From assembly GCF_039503195.1 (NCBI RefSeq), contig NZ_JBCJKP010000001.1, positions 5,394,001-5,458,000 on the forward strand: DNA of 64,000 nucleotides, read 5' to 3'. This document shows positions 35,619 through 43,774 of this stretch, one piece after another. Numbering within the stretch: position 1 is the stretch's first letter; every line of letters begins with the position of its first letter. The position numbers and the translations under genes were made by a program. Origin of the DNA: Streptomyces mirabilis (GTDB lineage: Bacteria; Actinomycetota; Actinomycetes; Streptomycetales; Streptomycetaceae). Under the pieces are notes generated by a model that was not told where the DNA came from, ran no database searches, and saw only the letters and a list, made by a program, of their open reading frames with translations.

Positions 35619-35990
35619 ATGCCAGAGCCGGGGACTCACGACGCAGGGCCGTGCCAGAGGGTCGACGACGGCATGGCGCGCGTCTTCCAACTGCTCGGGA
35701 AGCGCTGGACCGGCCTGGTCGTGGCCGTGTTGCTGCCGCACCCCGCGCACTTCGCCGACCTGCGCAGAGCGATCCCCGGCATCAGCGAACGGATGCTCTC
35801 CGACCGCCTCACGGAACTCGGCGCGGCGGGGCTGGTCGTCCGCGAGGTCGACGAGGGCCCTCCGTTGCGCGTCGTGTACGGCCTGACGGAGGCGGGCGCC
35901 GCACTGCAGCCCGCGCTCGTGGAACTCGGAACCTGGGCGGAGAAGCACCTGCCGGGGAGCCCGCCGTGCCCGGGCGAACTCCGCAAGTGA
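35619..35990 (+). CDS. HxlR-family transcriptional regulator 2
   Basis: A 123-residue winged-helix protein with CQRVDDGMARVFQLLGKRWTGLVV and ISERMLSDRLTELGAAGLV. The start ATG 35619 is chosen from domain length; the upstream frame is not conserved-like. The 103-base spacer to azoR is AT-rich and should hold divergent promoters and its operator. It marks the probable right edge of the cluster. Confidence 0.88.
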   Translation: MPEPGTHDAGPCQRVDDGMARVFQLLGKRWTGLVVAVLLPHPAHFADLRRAIPGISERMLSDRLTELGAAGLVVREVDEGPPLRVVYGLTEAGAALQPALVELGTWAEKHLPGSPPCPGELRK

Positions 35991-36021
35991 CCCTGGACCG
36001 GGGCTGATTCGCCGGGGCGGG

Positions 36022-36048
36022 TTTTCCACAGGCTGGGAGTTGTCCACA
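36022..36048 (+). other. Two DnaA-box-like 9-mers
   Basis: TTTTCCACA (36022-36030) and TTGTCCACA (36040-36048) lie nine bases apart in the gap before the DUF2252 gene. TTGTCCACA is the preferred Streptomyces DnaA box. Function here is unproven, but it fits an origin-proximal location. Similar 9-mers are TTATCCACA at 40594-40602 (minus strand) and TTGTCCACA at 48422-48430. Confidence 0.5.
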
Positions 36049-36125
36049 GGGTCTGACGCGTTTCGGCCACCGGCGGTACGGTCATCACGAGTTGATGTTC
36101 GTGCGTGACGGGGGAGGCAGTCGGT

Positions 36126-37673
36126 ATGACGGATCTTGGTGCAGCGGATCGGGCGCAGCAGGACCAGCGGAGCCGACCGGGCGGCCAGGACGATCAGGAT
36201 CATCAGGGCGAACAGGGCGAACAGGGCGAACGGGGTCGGCGGAGCGAAGAAAGCCGTCGGAGCGAGCCGGGTCGGCAGGCGTCCAGGGTCTCCGGAGTCT
36301 TCGCCGTGCGGGGATTCGCGGGCCGGTCCGTGCAGGCCGCACCCAAGGAAGAGGGCAAGGCGCTGCGCCGACGGGTGCCGCGCGGCGCGCACGCGGAGCT
36401 GACCTTCGACGCCGGCCGGCCGGACGCGGTGACCGCCGTCGAGGAGTCCAACCTCGGCCGGATCCCGGAGCTCACTCCGATACGGGTCGGCAGGATGGCC
36501 GCCACCCCCTTCGCCTTCCTGCGCGGCTCGGCGGGCCTCATGGCCTACGACCTCGCGCGCACCCCCGCGACCGGCATCGCCGCCCAGATCTGCGGCGACG
36601 CCCACGCGGCCAACTTCGGCCTGTACGGAGACGCGCGCGGCGGCCTGGTCATCGATCTGAACGACTTCGACGAGACGGCACACGGCCCCTGGGAGTGGGA
36701 CCTCAAGCGCCTCGCCACCTCGCTCGTGCTCGCGGGCAGGGAAGCGGGCGCGGACGAGGACACCTGTCGCAAGGCCGCCCACGACGCGGTCGGTGCCTAC
36801 CGACGCACGCAGCGGCTGCTCGCGAAGCTCCCGGTGCTGGACGCGTGGAACGCCATCGCGGACGAGGAACTCGTCTCCCACGCCGACGCCCACGACCTGC
36901 TCGGCACCCTGGAGCGGGTCATGGAGAAGGCGCGGGCCAACACCAGCGGACGGTTCGCGGCCAAGTCGACCCAGCCGACGGAGGACGGCAGCCACCGCTT
37001 CCTGGACGCGCCTCCGGTGCTGCGCCGGGTACCCGACGCGGAGGCCGCGGCGGTCGCGGCCTCGCTGGAGCACTACCTGACCACCGTCTCCGAGGACCGC
37101 CTCCCCCTCCTCGCCCGGTACGCGGTGCACGACGTCGCCTTCCGCGTCGTCGGCACCGGCAGCGTCGGCACCCGCTCCTATGTCGTGCTGCTCCTCGACC
37201 ACCGCGGCGAACCCCTGGTCCTCCAGGTGAAGGAGGCCCGCGCCTCGGCGCTGCTCCCGCACCTGGCGACGGCAGGCCACGCCATACCCGAGGTGCCGCA
37301 CGAGGGCCGCCGCGTCGTCCTCGGCCAGAAGCGCATGCAGGTCGTCAGCGACATCCTGCTCGGCTGGACCACCGTCGAGGGCCGCCCCTTCCAGGTACGC
37401 CAGTTCCGCAACCGCAAGGGCAGCGTCGACCCCGCCGCCCTCGCCGCCGACCAGGTCGACGATTACGCCCGTATGACCGGCGCCCTTCTCGCGCGCGCCC
37501 ACACCCACACCGCCGACCCCCGCCTCATCGCCGGGTACTGCGGGAAGAGCGAGGAGTTGGACGAGTCCATCGCCTCGTTCGCCGTGGCCTACGCCGACCG
37601 TACGGAGGCGGACCACGCGGAGCTGGTCGCGGCGGTCAGGGCGGGGCGGTTGGCGGCGGAGCTCGGGGTGTGA
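36126..37673 (+). CDS. DUF2252 family protein (kinase-like fold)
   Basis: The 515-residue protein has a charged, Gln/Glu/Arg-rich N-terminal tail (about 1-55), then the DUF2252 core with ICGDAHAANFGLY and VIDLNDFDETAHGPWEWDLKRLATSL. These resemble the catalytic and metal-binding segments of aminoglycoside-kinase-like proteins. Biochemical function is not established. The start ATG 36126 with GGGGGAGG at 36109-36116 is preferred over 36105. Confidence 0.85.
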   Translation: MTDLGAADRAQQDQRSRPGGQDDQDHQGEQGEQGERGRRSEESRRSEPGRQASRVSGVFAVRGFAGRSVQAAPKEEGKALRRRVPRGAHAELTFDAGRPDAVTAVEESNLGRIPELTPIRVGRMAATPFAFLRGSAGLMAYDLARTPATGIAAQICGDAHAANFGLYGDARGGLVIDLNDFDETAHGPWEWDLKRLATSLVLAGREAGADEDTCRKAAHDAVGAYRRTQRLLAKLPVLDAWNAIADEELVSHADAHDLLGTLERVMEKARANTSGRFAAKSTQPTEDGSHRFLDAPPVLRRVPDAEAAAVAASLEHYLTTVSEDRLPLLARYAVHDVAFRVVGTGSVGTRSYVVLLLDHRGEPLVLQVKEARASALLPHLATAGHAIPEVPHEGRRVVLGQKRMQVVSDILLGWTTVEGRPFQVRQFRNRKGSVDPAALAADQVDDYARMTGALLARAHTHTADPRLIAGYCGKSEELDESIASFAVAYADRTEADHAELVAAVRAGRLAAELGV

Positions 37674-37709
37674 GCCACCACGGTGAGCCACAGCGGTGAG
37701 CCACCACGG
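37671..37709. repeat. Three tandem 13-bp units (TGAGCCACCACGG)
   Basis: Units start at 37671, 37684 and 37697, the first including the stop codon of the DUF2252 gene. A partial fourth follows. The 196-base gap to the next gene shows nothing else clear. Confidence 0.7.
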
Positions 37710-37869
37710 TGAGCCGCAAGAGGGACACCCTCGCGCCGCCGGATCGAGAGGAGAGGGCGGGGCTGAGAGGAGCGAGGTCGGGCCGAGAGCGGCGCGGCCG
37801 GGGCGTGGCGCACCGCCCCGGCCGGGGGAAGGCCGCGAGTCGTACGGGGCCGTGGCCTAGTCTGGTCGG

Positions 37870-38769
37870 GTGACGACCCCGGAAGCCGAGCACAGCGAGT
37901 CCGACCGTACCCAGGCCGAGGATGCCCGGCCCCAGGGCGCCGGGGATGCGGATGCCCACGACGAGTCCGCCCCGGAGGCGGCGCCCGAGGCGCAGGCGCG
38001 GCCCGAGGAGCGGCTGGAGCGGGCCGTGCGGGCGGCCGAGCAGGCGTTGATCGAGTTCGAGATCGCCGTGGAGACCTTCCGCGTCGAGGTCGAGAACTTC
38101 TCGCGCCTGCACCACCAGAAGCTCGGCCCGATGTACTCGCGGCTCGACGAGCTGGACGCGCAGATCGCCGAGGCGGTCGCCGCGCGCACCGGAGACGTGG
38201 AGGACATACGCAAGGCGGACGAGGCCCGGGCGCGGGTCATGCCGATGCCCGGGGTCGAGGAGCTCTTCCACGGCTGGATGGACTCCGAGGGACTGTTCCC
38301 CGAGGCGGTGGCGATGCTGACGGACCAGTCCGTACGCCCCCCGCAGCGCGTACGCCCCAGCGACGAGGCCCGTCAGCTCTACCGTGAGCTGGTCCGCAAG
38401 GCCCACCCCGACCTGGCACAGGACGACGACGAGCGCAGGCGGCGCGACGAGTTCATCGCCCGGGTCAACGCCGCGTACAGCCGAGGCGACGAGGCCCTGC
38501 TGCGGGAGCTGTCCGAGGAGTGGGCGGCGGGTCCGGTGCCCGAGGAGTGGAAGCCGAGCCGCAGCGAGGAGCTCTACGCCCGCCTCGAGTGGCTCGCCCA
38601 GCGCAAGGAACTGCTGACCCTGGTCGCCCGCGAGCTGGAGGAGAGCGCCATCGGCGCCATGCTCAAAATGGCCCCGGAGGACCCGGACCGGCTCCTGGAC
38701 GAGATCGCCGAGCAGCTGCTGGCCCAGGTCGACGAGCGCGAGAAGGAGCTGGCCCGGCTGGTCGACTAG
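37870..38769 (+). CDS. J-domain-containing protein
   Basis: A 299-residue protein with an acidic N-terminal tail, a coiled-coil-like region about residues 50-110 and a J-domain signature (ELVRKAHPDLAQDDDE, including HPD) about residues 165-215. A charged C-terminal helix region follows. It could stimulate a DnaK-type chaperone; the partner is unknown. The GTG start at 37870 has no strong ribosome binding site. The N-terminal coil plus J-domain organisation is seen in many Streptomyces core proteins. Confidence 0.8.
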   Translation: MTTPEAEHSESDRTQAEDARPQGAGDADAHDESAPEAAPEAQARPEERLERAVRAAEQALIEFEIAVETFRVEVENFSRLHHQKLGPMYSRLDELDAQIAEAVAARTGDVEDIRKADEARARVMPMPGVEELFHGWMDSEGLFPEAVAMLTDQSVRPPQRVRPSDEARQLYRELVRKAHPDLAQDDDERRRRDEFIARVNAAYSRGDEALLRELSEEWAAGPVPEEWKPSRSEELYARLEWLAQRKELLTLVARELEESAIGAMLKMAPEDPDRLLDEIAEQLLAQVDEREKELARLVD

Positions 38770-38823
38770 GGCCTGTCCGGCGGGGGCTTCGGGTCGCCTG
38801 CCCGGTCGGGTAGCGTCGGGGGC

Positions 38824-39171
38824 ATGAGTTTTGGATCTGGTGTGCCCACGGTCGAGGTCGGGGATCTCGTGGACGGAGACTTCCTGCTGGACGTCCGGGA
38901 GGACGACGAGTGGCAGGCGGGCCATGCCGCGGGGGCGCTGCACATCCCCATCAGTGAGTTCGTCGCTCGCTACGGCGAGCTGACCGAGGCGGCGCCGCAG
39001 GACGGCAGGGTCCATGTGATCTGCCGCTCCGGGGGCCGTTCGGCGCAGGTCACGATGTACCTGGTCCAGCAGGGCATCGACGCCGTGAACGTCGACGGTG
39101 GCATGCAGGTCTGGGCCGCCGCCGGCCGCCCGGTCGTGGACGACAAGGGCACCCCCGGTTTCGTGCTGTAG
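38824..39171 (+). CDS. Rhodanese-like domain protein
   Basis: A single rhodanese domain of 115 residues with the active-site loop CRSGGRS (Cys near residue 67) and the DVREDDEWQAGHAAGALHIP entry segment. It would transfer sulfane sulfur or act in thiol redox. The ATG at 38824 has no clear ribosome binding site and may be leaderless. Confidence 0.9.
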   Translation: MSFGSGVPTVEVGDLVDGDFLLDVREDDEWQAGHAAGALHIPISEFVARYGELTEAAPQDGRVHVICRSGGRSAQVTMYLVQQGIDAVNVDGGMQVWAAAGRPVVDDKGTPGFVL

Positions 39172-39277
39172 CCACCGGCGGGGCACTCCCGGCTTCGTGC
39201 GGTAGTCACCGGCGAGGGTTCACGCCCGCGGGGCACCGGCGTCCGGAGAGGCGAGGGCGTGCCGCGGGCGTGGGCGT

Positions 39278-40411
39278 TCAGCCCAGGGGATGGGCCGCGA
39301 GCAGATCCCCCAGTGCCTCCTCGTGCGCCGCCGCCGGTCCGAGCGACAGCTCAAGCTGCTTGGCCCAGGCGTGGTACCGGTGCAGCGGGTAGTCGACGTC
39401 GGCGCCGAACCCCCCGTGCAGATGCTGCGCGGTCTGCACGACCCGTCGTACCCCTTCCGACGCCCAGATCTTGGCGACGGCCACGTCCCCGGACGCCGGA
39501 AGCGCACCCCCCGCCCCCGTACTGATCCGCCACGCGGCCTGCCACAGCGTCGCCTCCATCGCCCGCAGGTCGATATAGCGGTCCGCGGCCTGCACGGCGA
39601 CGGCCTGGAACGTGGCGACCGGGAACCCGAACTGCTCCCGCTTGCCCGTGTACGTGCTCGTCATCGAGAGCACCCGCTCACCGAGCCCGAGCGCCAGCGC
39701 GCACGTCCCGGTGGCCAACAGCTCTCGCAGCCACTCCCACGCCCCGTCGGCGTCGATGACATCCCGGGCGGTGATCCGCGCGGACTCCAGACGCAGCTCG
39801 CCGAGCCGTTCCCCGGTCGTGGAGATCTGCTCGCCGAGGGCGACCCCCTCATGAACCCGGGGTACCAGCGCGAGGACGGTCCGGCCCTCGCCCGTGTGCG
39901 CGGGTACGACGGTGAAGTCGGCGTTCTCCGCCCACGGAACCGCCGTCTGCACTCCGTCCAGCACCCACGCGTCACCGTCCCGCCGTGCGGTCACGGCGAG
40001 TTCGGCCGGGTCGTGCCCGGTCCGCCCGTTCGCCGCGACGGTCAGCACGACCTCGCCCCGGCCCGCCCGCGCGAGCAGCTCCGCCTTCAACTCCTCACCG
40101 CCGTACGCCTGCACGGCCACCGCCGCCGCACTGCTCTCCAGCAACGGCACCCGCGCCAGCACCTTCGCCGCCTCGCGCAGCACCAGGCACAGCGCGATCG
40201 CGTCCAGGCCCGCCCCGCCGTACTCCGCGGCGAGCAACAGACTCAGCAGATCCGCATCGGCGAGCTTCGTCCACAGGGCCCGGTCGAAGTCGTCGGCGAC
40301 GGCGCCCGCGGTGATCGCGGGGCTGGGCACTGCGTCGGGCGCGACCCCGCCGAACACCGCCCTCGCCGCCTCGACCGCCGCCTGCTGCTCCTCGGTGAAG
40401 GTGAAGTCCAC
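39278..40411 (-). CDS. Acyl-CoA dehydrogenase
   Basis: A 377-residue acyl-CoA dehydrogenase-like flavoprotein starting at GTG 40411 (VDFTFTEEQQAAVEAAR). The C-terminal QTAQHLHGGFGADVDYPLHRY is typical of actinobacterial members. An upstream in-frame start at 40474 would add unlike residues. A PaaR-type palindrome (40536-40549) lies about 125 bases upstream, suggesting joint control with the phenylacetate-type and 2-oxoacid dehydrogenase genes. Confidence 0.9.
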   Translation of the reverse strand: MDFTFTEEQQAAVEAARAVFGGVAPDAVPSPAITAGAVADDFDRALWTKLADADLLSLLLAAEYGGAGLDAIALCLVLREAAKVLARVPLLESSAAAVAVQAYGGEELKAELLARAGRGEVVLTVAANGRTGHDPAELAVTARRDGDAWVLDGVQTAVPWAENADFTVVPAHTGEGRTVLALVPRVHEGVALGEQISTTGERLGELRLESARITARDVIDADGAWEWLRELLATGTCALALGLGERVLSMTSTYTGKREQFGFPVATFQAVAVQAADRYIDLRAMEATLWQAAWRISTGAGGALPASGDVAVAKIWASEGVRRVVQTAQHLHGGFGADVDYPLHRYHAWAKQLELSLGPAAAHEEALGDLLAAHPLG

Positions 40412-40535
40412 GTCCCTGTCCTCCCACGCACCGATCCACCGACCCGGCGGACACCAGATCTGACGGAGCGTCAAGATAGAGCAGGTTCTACAAGAAGGGA
40501 ACGGTCCGGCCGCGGAAGGGCTGTCCCCTCGGCAG

Positions 40536-40549
40536 ACCGAACGTTCGGT
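40536..40549. promoter_or_regulatory. PaaR-type TetR operator, site 1 (ACCGAACGTTCGGT)
   Basis: A perfect 14-bp palindrome upstream of the leftward acyl-CoA dehydrogenase gene. The pattern ACCGAAC-N-[AT]-TCGGT recurs at 45553 and 48465. A 363-base gap surrounds it, up to the DUF5819 gene at 40775, and also includes a TTATCCACA DnaA-box-like 9-mer on the minus strand (40594-40602). Confidence 0.75.
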
Positions 40550-40774
40550 TTTTCTCCACGTGGAGAGGCGGGCGCCGTAGGGTGTCCACCGCTGTGGATA
40601 ACCTCAGGGTCGCTGTTGTGTCGCTGTTGTGCCCGCTGGGCCGAATGGGGCTGTGCCGGGGGGTCCGGGCTGAGTACCGTTCCCGTGCGCACGCCGCGGT
40701 GTGGTGCGCGCGGGCGCCACGGTGCCGCGCGGTCCGGCGGCGGGAATCGGACCGGGATCGGGAATCGGGGCAGA

Positions 40775-41683
40775 ATGGACGCGTACGACGAGGGCTCGAA
40801 GGCCCGGCATCTGCCGGACGGCCCTGACGGCTCCCTGCCCGAGGGCCCCGCCTCCGCCGGTTCCACCCCCGACAGCACCGCCTGCGCGGACCAGGAATCC
40901 GTCGGCCAGGAATCCGTCGGCCAGGAATCCGTTCCGCAGCACCACGATTCCCGGGCGCCCGCTGCTCAGGCCCCCGGTCCCCAGGCCCCCGCCGCCGATC
41001 CCCCCGTCCCCGTCCCCACCCCCACCGGCATAGCCTCCCTCCCCCTCCGCTCCCAGATCGTCGCCGCGCTCGCCCTCGCGGTCGTCGCGGTTGTCGCCTG
41101 TGTGCACCTCGGCATGGTGTTCCTGCACGTCGCGCCCTCGAACACGGTCACCAAGCAGCACGGCCGGGCGATCGACGACTGGATCTACCCGGAGTTCGAG
41201 CAGAACTGGAAGCTCTTCGCCCCCAACCCGCTGCAGCAGAACATCGACATCCAGGTCCGTGCGCAGGTCCGCGGCGCGGACGGTGGCATCACCGAGACCG
41301 GCTGGTACGACCTGTCCGCACTGGACGGCGCGGCGATCGACGGCAATCTGCTGCCGAGCCACACCCAGCAGAACGAACTGCGCCGGGCCTGGGACTTCTA
41401 CACCGGCACGCACGACAACGACAACCACCCGGTGGGTCTGCGCGGCGACCTCTCCCAGCGCTATCTGCGCCGGATCGTCGTGCTGCGTCTCGACCGTGAG
41501 GGGGCCGGCGGCAGGGGCGCCGTCATCGAAAGCGTCCAGGTCCGGTCCCGTACCACCGACGTGCCGCCCCCGAAATGGAGCGAGGAGCAGGTGTCCGACA
41601 CGCCCGTCCTGCGCGAGCTGCCCTGGTGGACCGTTCCCGAGGAGGACGTCACGGACGCGCGGACGGAGGCGAGCGCCGGATGA
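40775..41683 (+). CDS. DUF5819 family membrane-anchored protein
   Basis: A 302-residue protein. A disordered N-terminus with three QESVG-type repeats and many Pro/Ala precedes one transmembrane helix (about residues 95-120, IVAALALAVVAVVACVHLG). The C-terminal domain contains NWKLFAPNPLQQN, the DUF5819 hallmark. It overlaps the HTTM gene by four bases. The conserved pairing suggests a joint membrane function, but none is established. Confidence 0.85.
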   Translation: MDAYDEGSKARHLPDGPDGSLPEGPASAGSTPDSTACADQESVGQESVGQESVPQHHDSRAPAAQAPGPQAPAADPPVPVPTPTGIASLPLRSQIVAALALAVVAVVACVHLGMVFLHVAPSNTVTKQHGRAIDDWIYPEFEQNWKLFAPNPLQQNIDIQVRAQVRGADGGITETGWYDLSALDGAAIDGNLLPSHTQQNELRRAWDFYTGTHDNDNHPVGLRGDLSQRYLRRIVVLRLDREGAGGRGAVIESVQVRSRTTDVPPPKWSEEQVSDTPVLRELPWWTVPEEDVTDARTEASAG

Positions 41684-42909
41684 ACCGCATCGCAGTGTCG
41701 ATCTCGCGCGGTATCGCCCGGGTCACCGACGCCGCCCTCGGCCCGTACCAGACGGCCGTGATCCGCATCGGCTTCGCCGCCACCTGGCTGCTGTTCCTGC
41801 TGCGCGAGTTCCCGCACCGCCAGGAGATGTACGGCCCCGACGGACCGTGGAAGTGGGACCTCGCCCAGCGGCTCGTCGCGGACAACCACGCCTTCACGAT
41901 CCTGATGTGGTCCGACAGCCAGGTGTGGTTCGAGACCGTCTACACCTTGGCCGTCGTCTCCGCTCTCCTGCTGCTGGTGGGCTGGCGGACCCGGACGATG
42001 TCCGTGCTCTTCATGGTCGGCGTGCTCTCGCTGCAGAACCGCAGCATCTTCATGGGGGACGGCGGCGACAACGTCATCCACCTCATGGCGATCTATCTGG
42101 TGTTCACGCGCTGTGGACAGGTGTGGTCGCTGGACGCCCGGCGGGCCCGGCTCGCGCGGGAGGCACGCGCGCGGGGGGACCTCCCACGGGCCGGGACCCA
42201 GGACCGGGTCGGTCTCGTCCTGTGGGCGGCGCTCGGTCTGCTGCTGGCCGCGGCGACGGGCGCGGGGCGGCTCAGCCCCGGCTGGCTGGCGATCTTCTGG
42301 GGGCTGTGGGCGGTCCAGGCGCTGTGGTGGGCCGTCGGCCGCCTGGCGCGCACCGCGGAGCCTCGGATCCTGCTCGACAGCATCGCGAACGCCGTGCACA
42401 ACGCGGCCCTGCTCGTGATCATGGCCGAGGCGTGTCTGATCTACGCGACCGCCGGCTGGTACAAGATCCAGGGCTCGCGCTGGCAGGACGGCACGGCCGT
42501 CTACTACCCGCTCCACCTGGACTACTTCTCCCCCTGGCCCGCCCTGTCCGACCTGCTGGCCTCACACGGCACGATCGTGATGCTGGTGACCTACGGGACG
42601 GTCGCGGTGCAGGTCGCCTTCCCCTTCACCCTGATCAACCGGCGCGTCAAGAACGTCCTGCTGGCCGCCATGATGACCGAGCACGCCGTGATCGCCGTGG
42701 TCCTCGGGCTGCCCTTCTTCTCGCTCGCGATGATCGCCGCCGACGCGGTGTTCCTGCCGACGTCGTTCCTGCGGCGCCTCGGCGGAGGGGCGGCACGCGC
42801 GCGTGGACGACTGTTTCCGCCCGGCGCCCGCAAGCTGCCGGGCCAGCGCGCTCAGGGGCCGCGCGCCCCGGAGCCGGCCGAGGACCCGCACGTAGGCTTC
42901 ACCGCATGA
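41680..42909 (+). CDS. HTTM domain protein (vitamin K-dependent gamma-carboxylase-like)
   Basis: A 409-residue polytopic membrane protein with about ten hydrophobic segments and the HTTM pattern, including MGDGGDNVIHLMAIYLVFTRC and YATAGWYKIQGSRWQDGTAVYY. Gamma-carboxylases are distant relatives; carboxylase activity in bacteria is not assured. It is translated from ATG 41680 overlapping the DUF5819 stop (ATGA) and ends overlapping the methyltransferase start. Confidence 0.85.
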   Translation: MNRIAVSISRGIARVTDAALGPYQTAVIRIGFAATWLLFLLREFPHRQEMYGPDGPWKWDLAQRLVADNHAFTILMWSDSQVWFETVYTLAVVSALLLLVGWRTRTMSVLFMVGVLSLQNRSIFMGDGGDNVIHLMAIYLVFTRCGQVWSLDARRARLAREARARGDLPRAGTQDRVGLVLWAALGLLLAAATGAGRLSPGWLAIFWGLWAVQALWWAVGRLARTAEPRILLDSIANAVHNAALLVIMAEACLIYATAGWYKIQGSRWQDGTAVYYPLHLDYFSPWPALSDLLASHGTIVMLVTYGTVAVQVAFPFTLINRRVKNVLLAAMMTEHAVIAVVLGLPFFSLAMIAADAVFLPTSFLRRLGGGAARARGRLFPPGARKLPGQRAQGPRAPEPAEDPHVGFTA

Positions 42910-43712
42910 AGGACCCCGCAAGCGACCCCACGGACCGTGCGCAGGACCCGGTGGGCGACCGCCGGCAGGACCGGGACCCCGTGAGCGTCTGGCACCGCCT
43001 CGCCGACACCTCCGTCCTGCTCGACGGCTTCCACGCCCTCAAGCACGCCGTGCGCTTCCGGGCCGAGGTCCTGGTGGCGGTCACCAGCGACCGGCAGGCG
43101 GCGCTCGCCCTCACCGACGAGCTGGCCCCGGACGTAGGCGACACCCTGGACGCCCTCCTGGTGGAGGTCCCGGAGGCCACGTACCGCTCCCTCGTCCCGC
43201 GTCCGCACCCGACCGCGGTGGCCGCGTTGGCGGTACGTCCCTCCCGCGAGGCCAATCTGCGGGCGCTGGCCCGCACACCGCGCACCGCCCCCGTGGTCGT
43301 CCTCGACCATCCGCGCAACCTCGGGAACGCCGGCGCCGTGATCCGTCTCGCGGCCGGCTTCGGCGCGACCGGCGTCGTCACCACGGGCACCCTCGACCCC
43401 TGGCACCCCACGGTGGTGCGGGGCGGGGCGGGCCTGCACTTCGCGACCGCCGTGGAGCGGCTGACGGTGGCCGAGCTGCCGTCCGGGCCGGTGTTCGCCC
43501 TCGACCCGGACGGCGAGGACATCCGGGGGCTGAGACTCCCGGACGACGCCGTGCTCGCCTTCGGCTCCGAGCGCAGCGGCCTCTCCGCCGACCTGCGCGC
43601 GCGTGCCGACCACTTGGTGTCGCTCCCGATGCGCCCCCAGGTCTCCAGCTACAACCTGGCGACGAGCGTGGCCATGACCCTGTTCCACTGGAGCGCCCCG
43701 CAAGGGGGCTAG
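42906..43712 (+). CDS. TrmH/SpoU-family RNA 2'-O-methyltransferase
   Basis: A 268-residue protein with a variable N-terminal domain and a SpoU SPOUT domain showing the three motifs: LDHPRNLGNAGAVIR, FGSERSGLS and SLPMRPQVSSYNLATSVAM. It methylates ribose in rRNA or tRNA using SAM; the target is not predictable. The ATG overlaps the HTTM stop by four bases, forming a three-gene operon. Confidence 0.92.
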   Translation: MKDPASDPTDRAQDPVGDRRQDRDPVSVWHRLADTSVLLDGFHALKHAVRFRAEVLVAVTSDRQAALALTDELAPDVGDTLDALLVEVPEATYRSLVPRPHPTAVAALAVRPSREANLRALARTPRTAPVVVLDHPRNLGNAGAVIRLAAGFGATGVVTTGTLDPWHPTVVRGGAGLHFATAVERLTVAELPSGPVFALDPDGEDIRGLRLPDDAVLAFGSERSGLSADLRARADHLVSLPMRPQVSSYNLATSVAMTLFHWSAPQGG

Positions 43713-43750
43713 GGGGTGTCCGGCGGATCACGCCGCGGACGCGGGGCCCG

Positions 43751-43774
43751 GGACCTGTCCGGCGGATCAGGTCC
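43751..43774. terminator. Short hairpin between convergent genes
   Basis: GGACCTG (43751-43757) pairs with CAGGTCC (43768-43774). The element TGTCCGGCGGATCA occurs twice between 43717 and 43770. It separates the methyltransferase gene from the convergent paaN gene, whose stop begins right at its edge. Confidence 0.55.
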
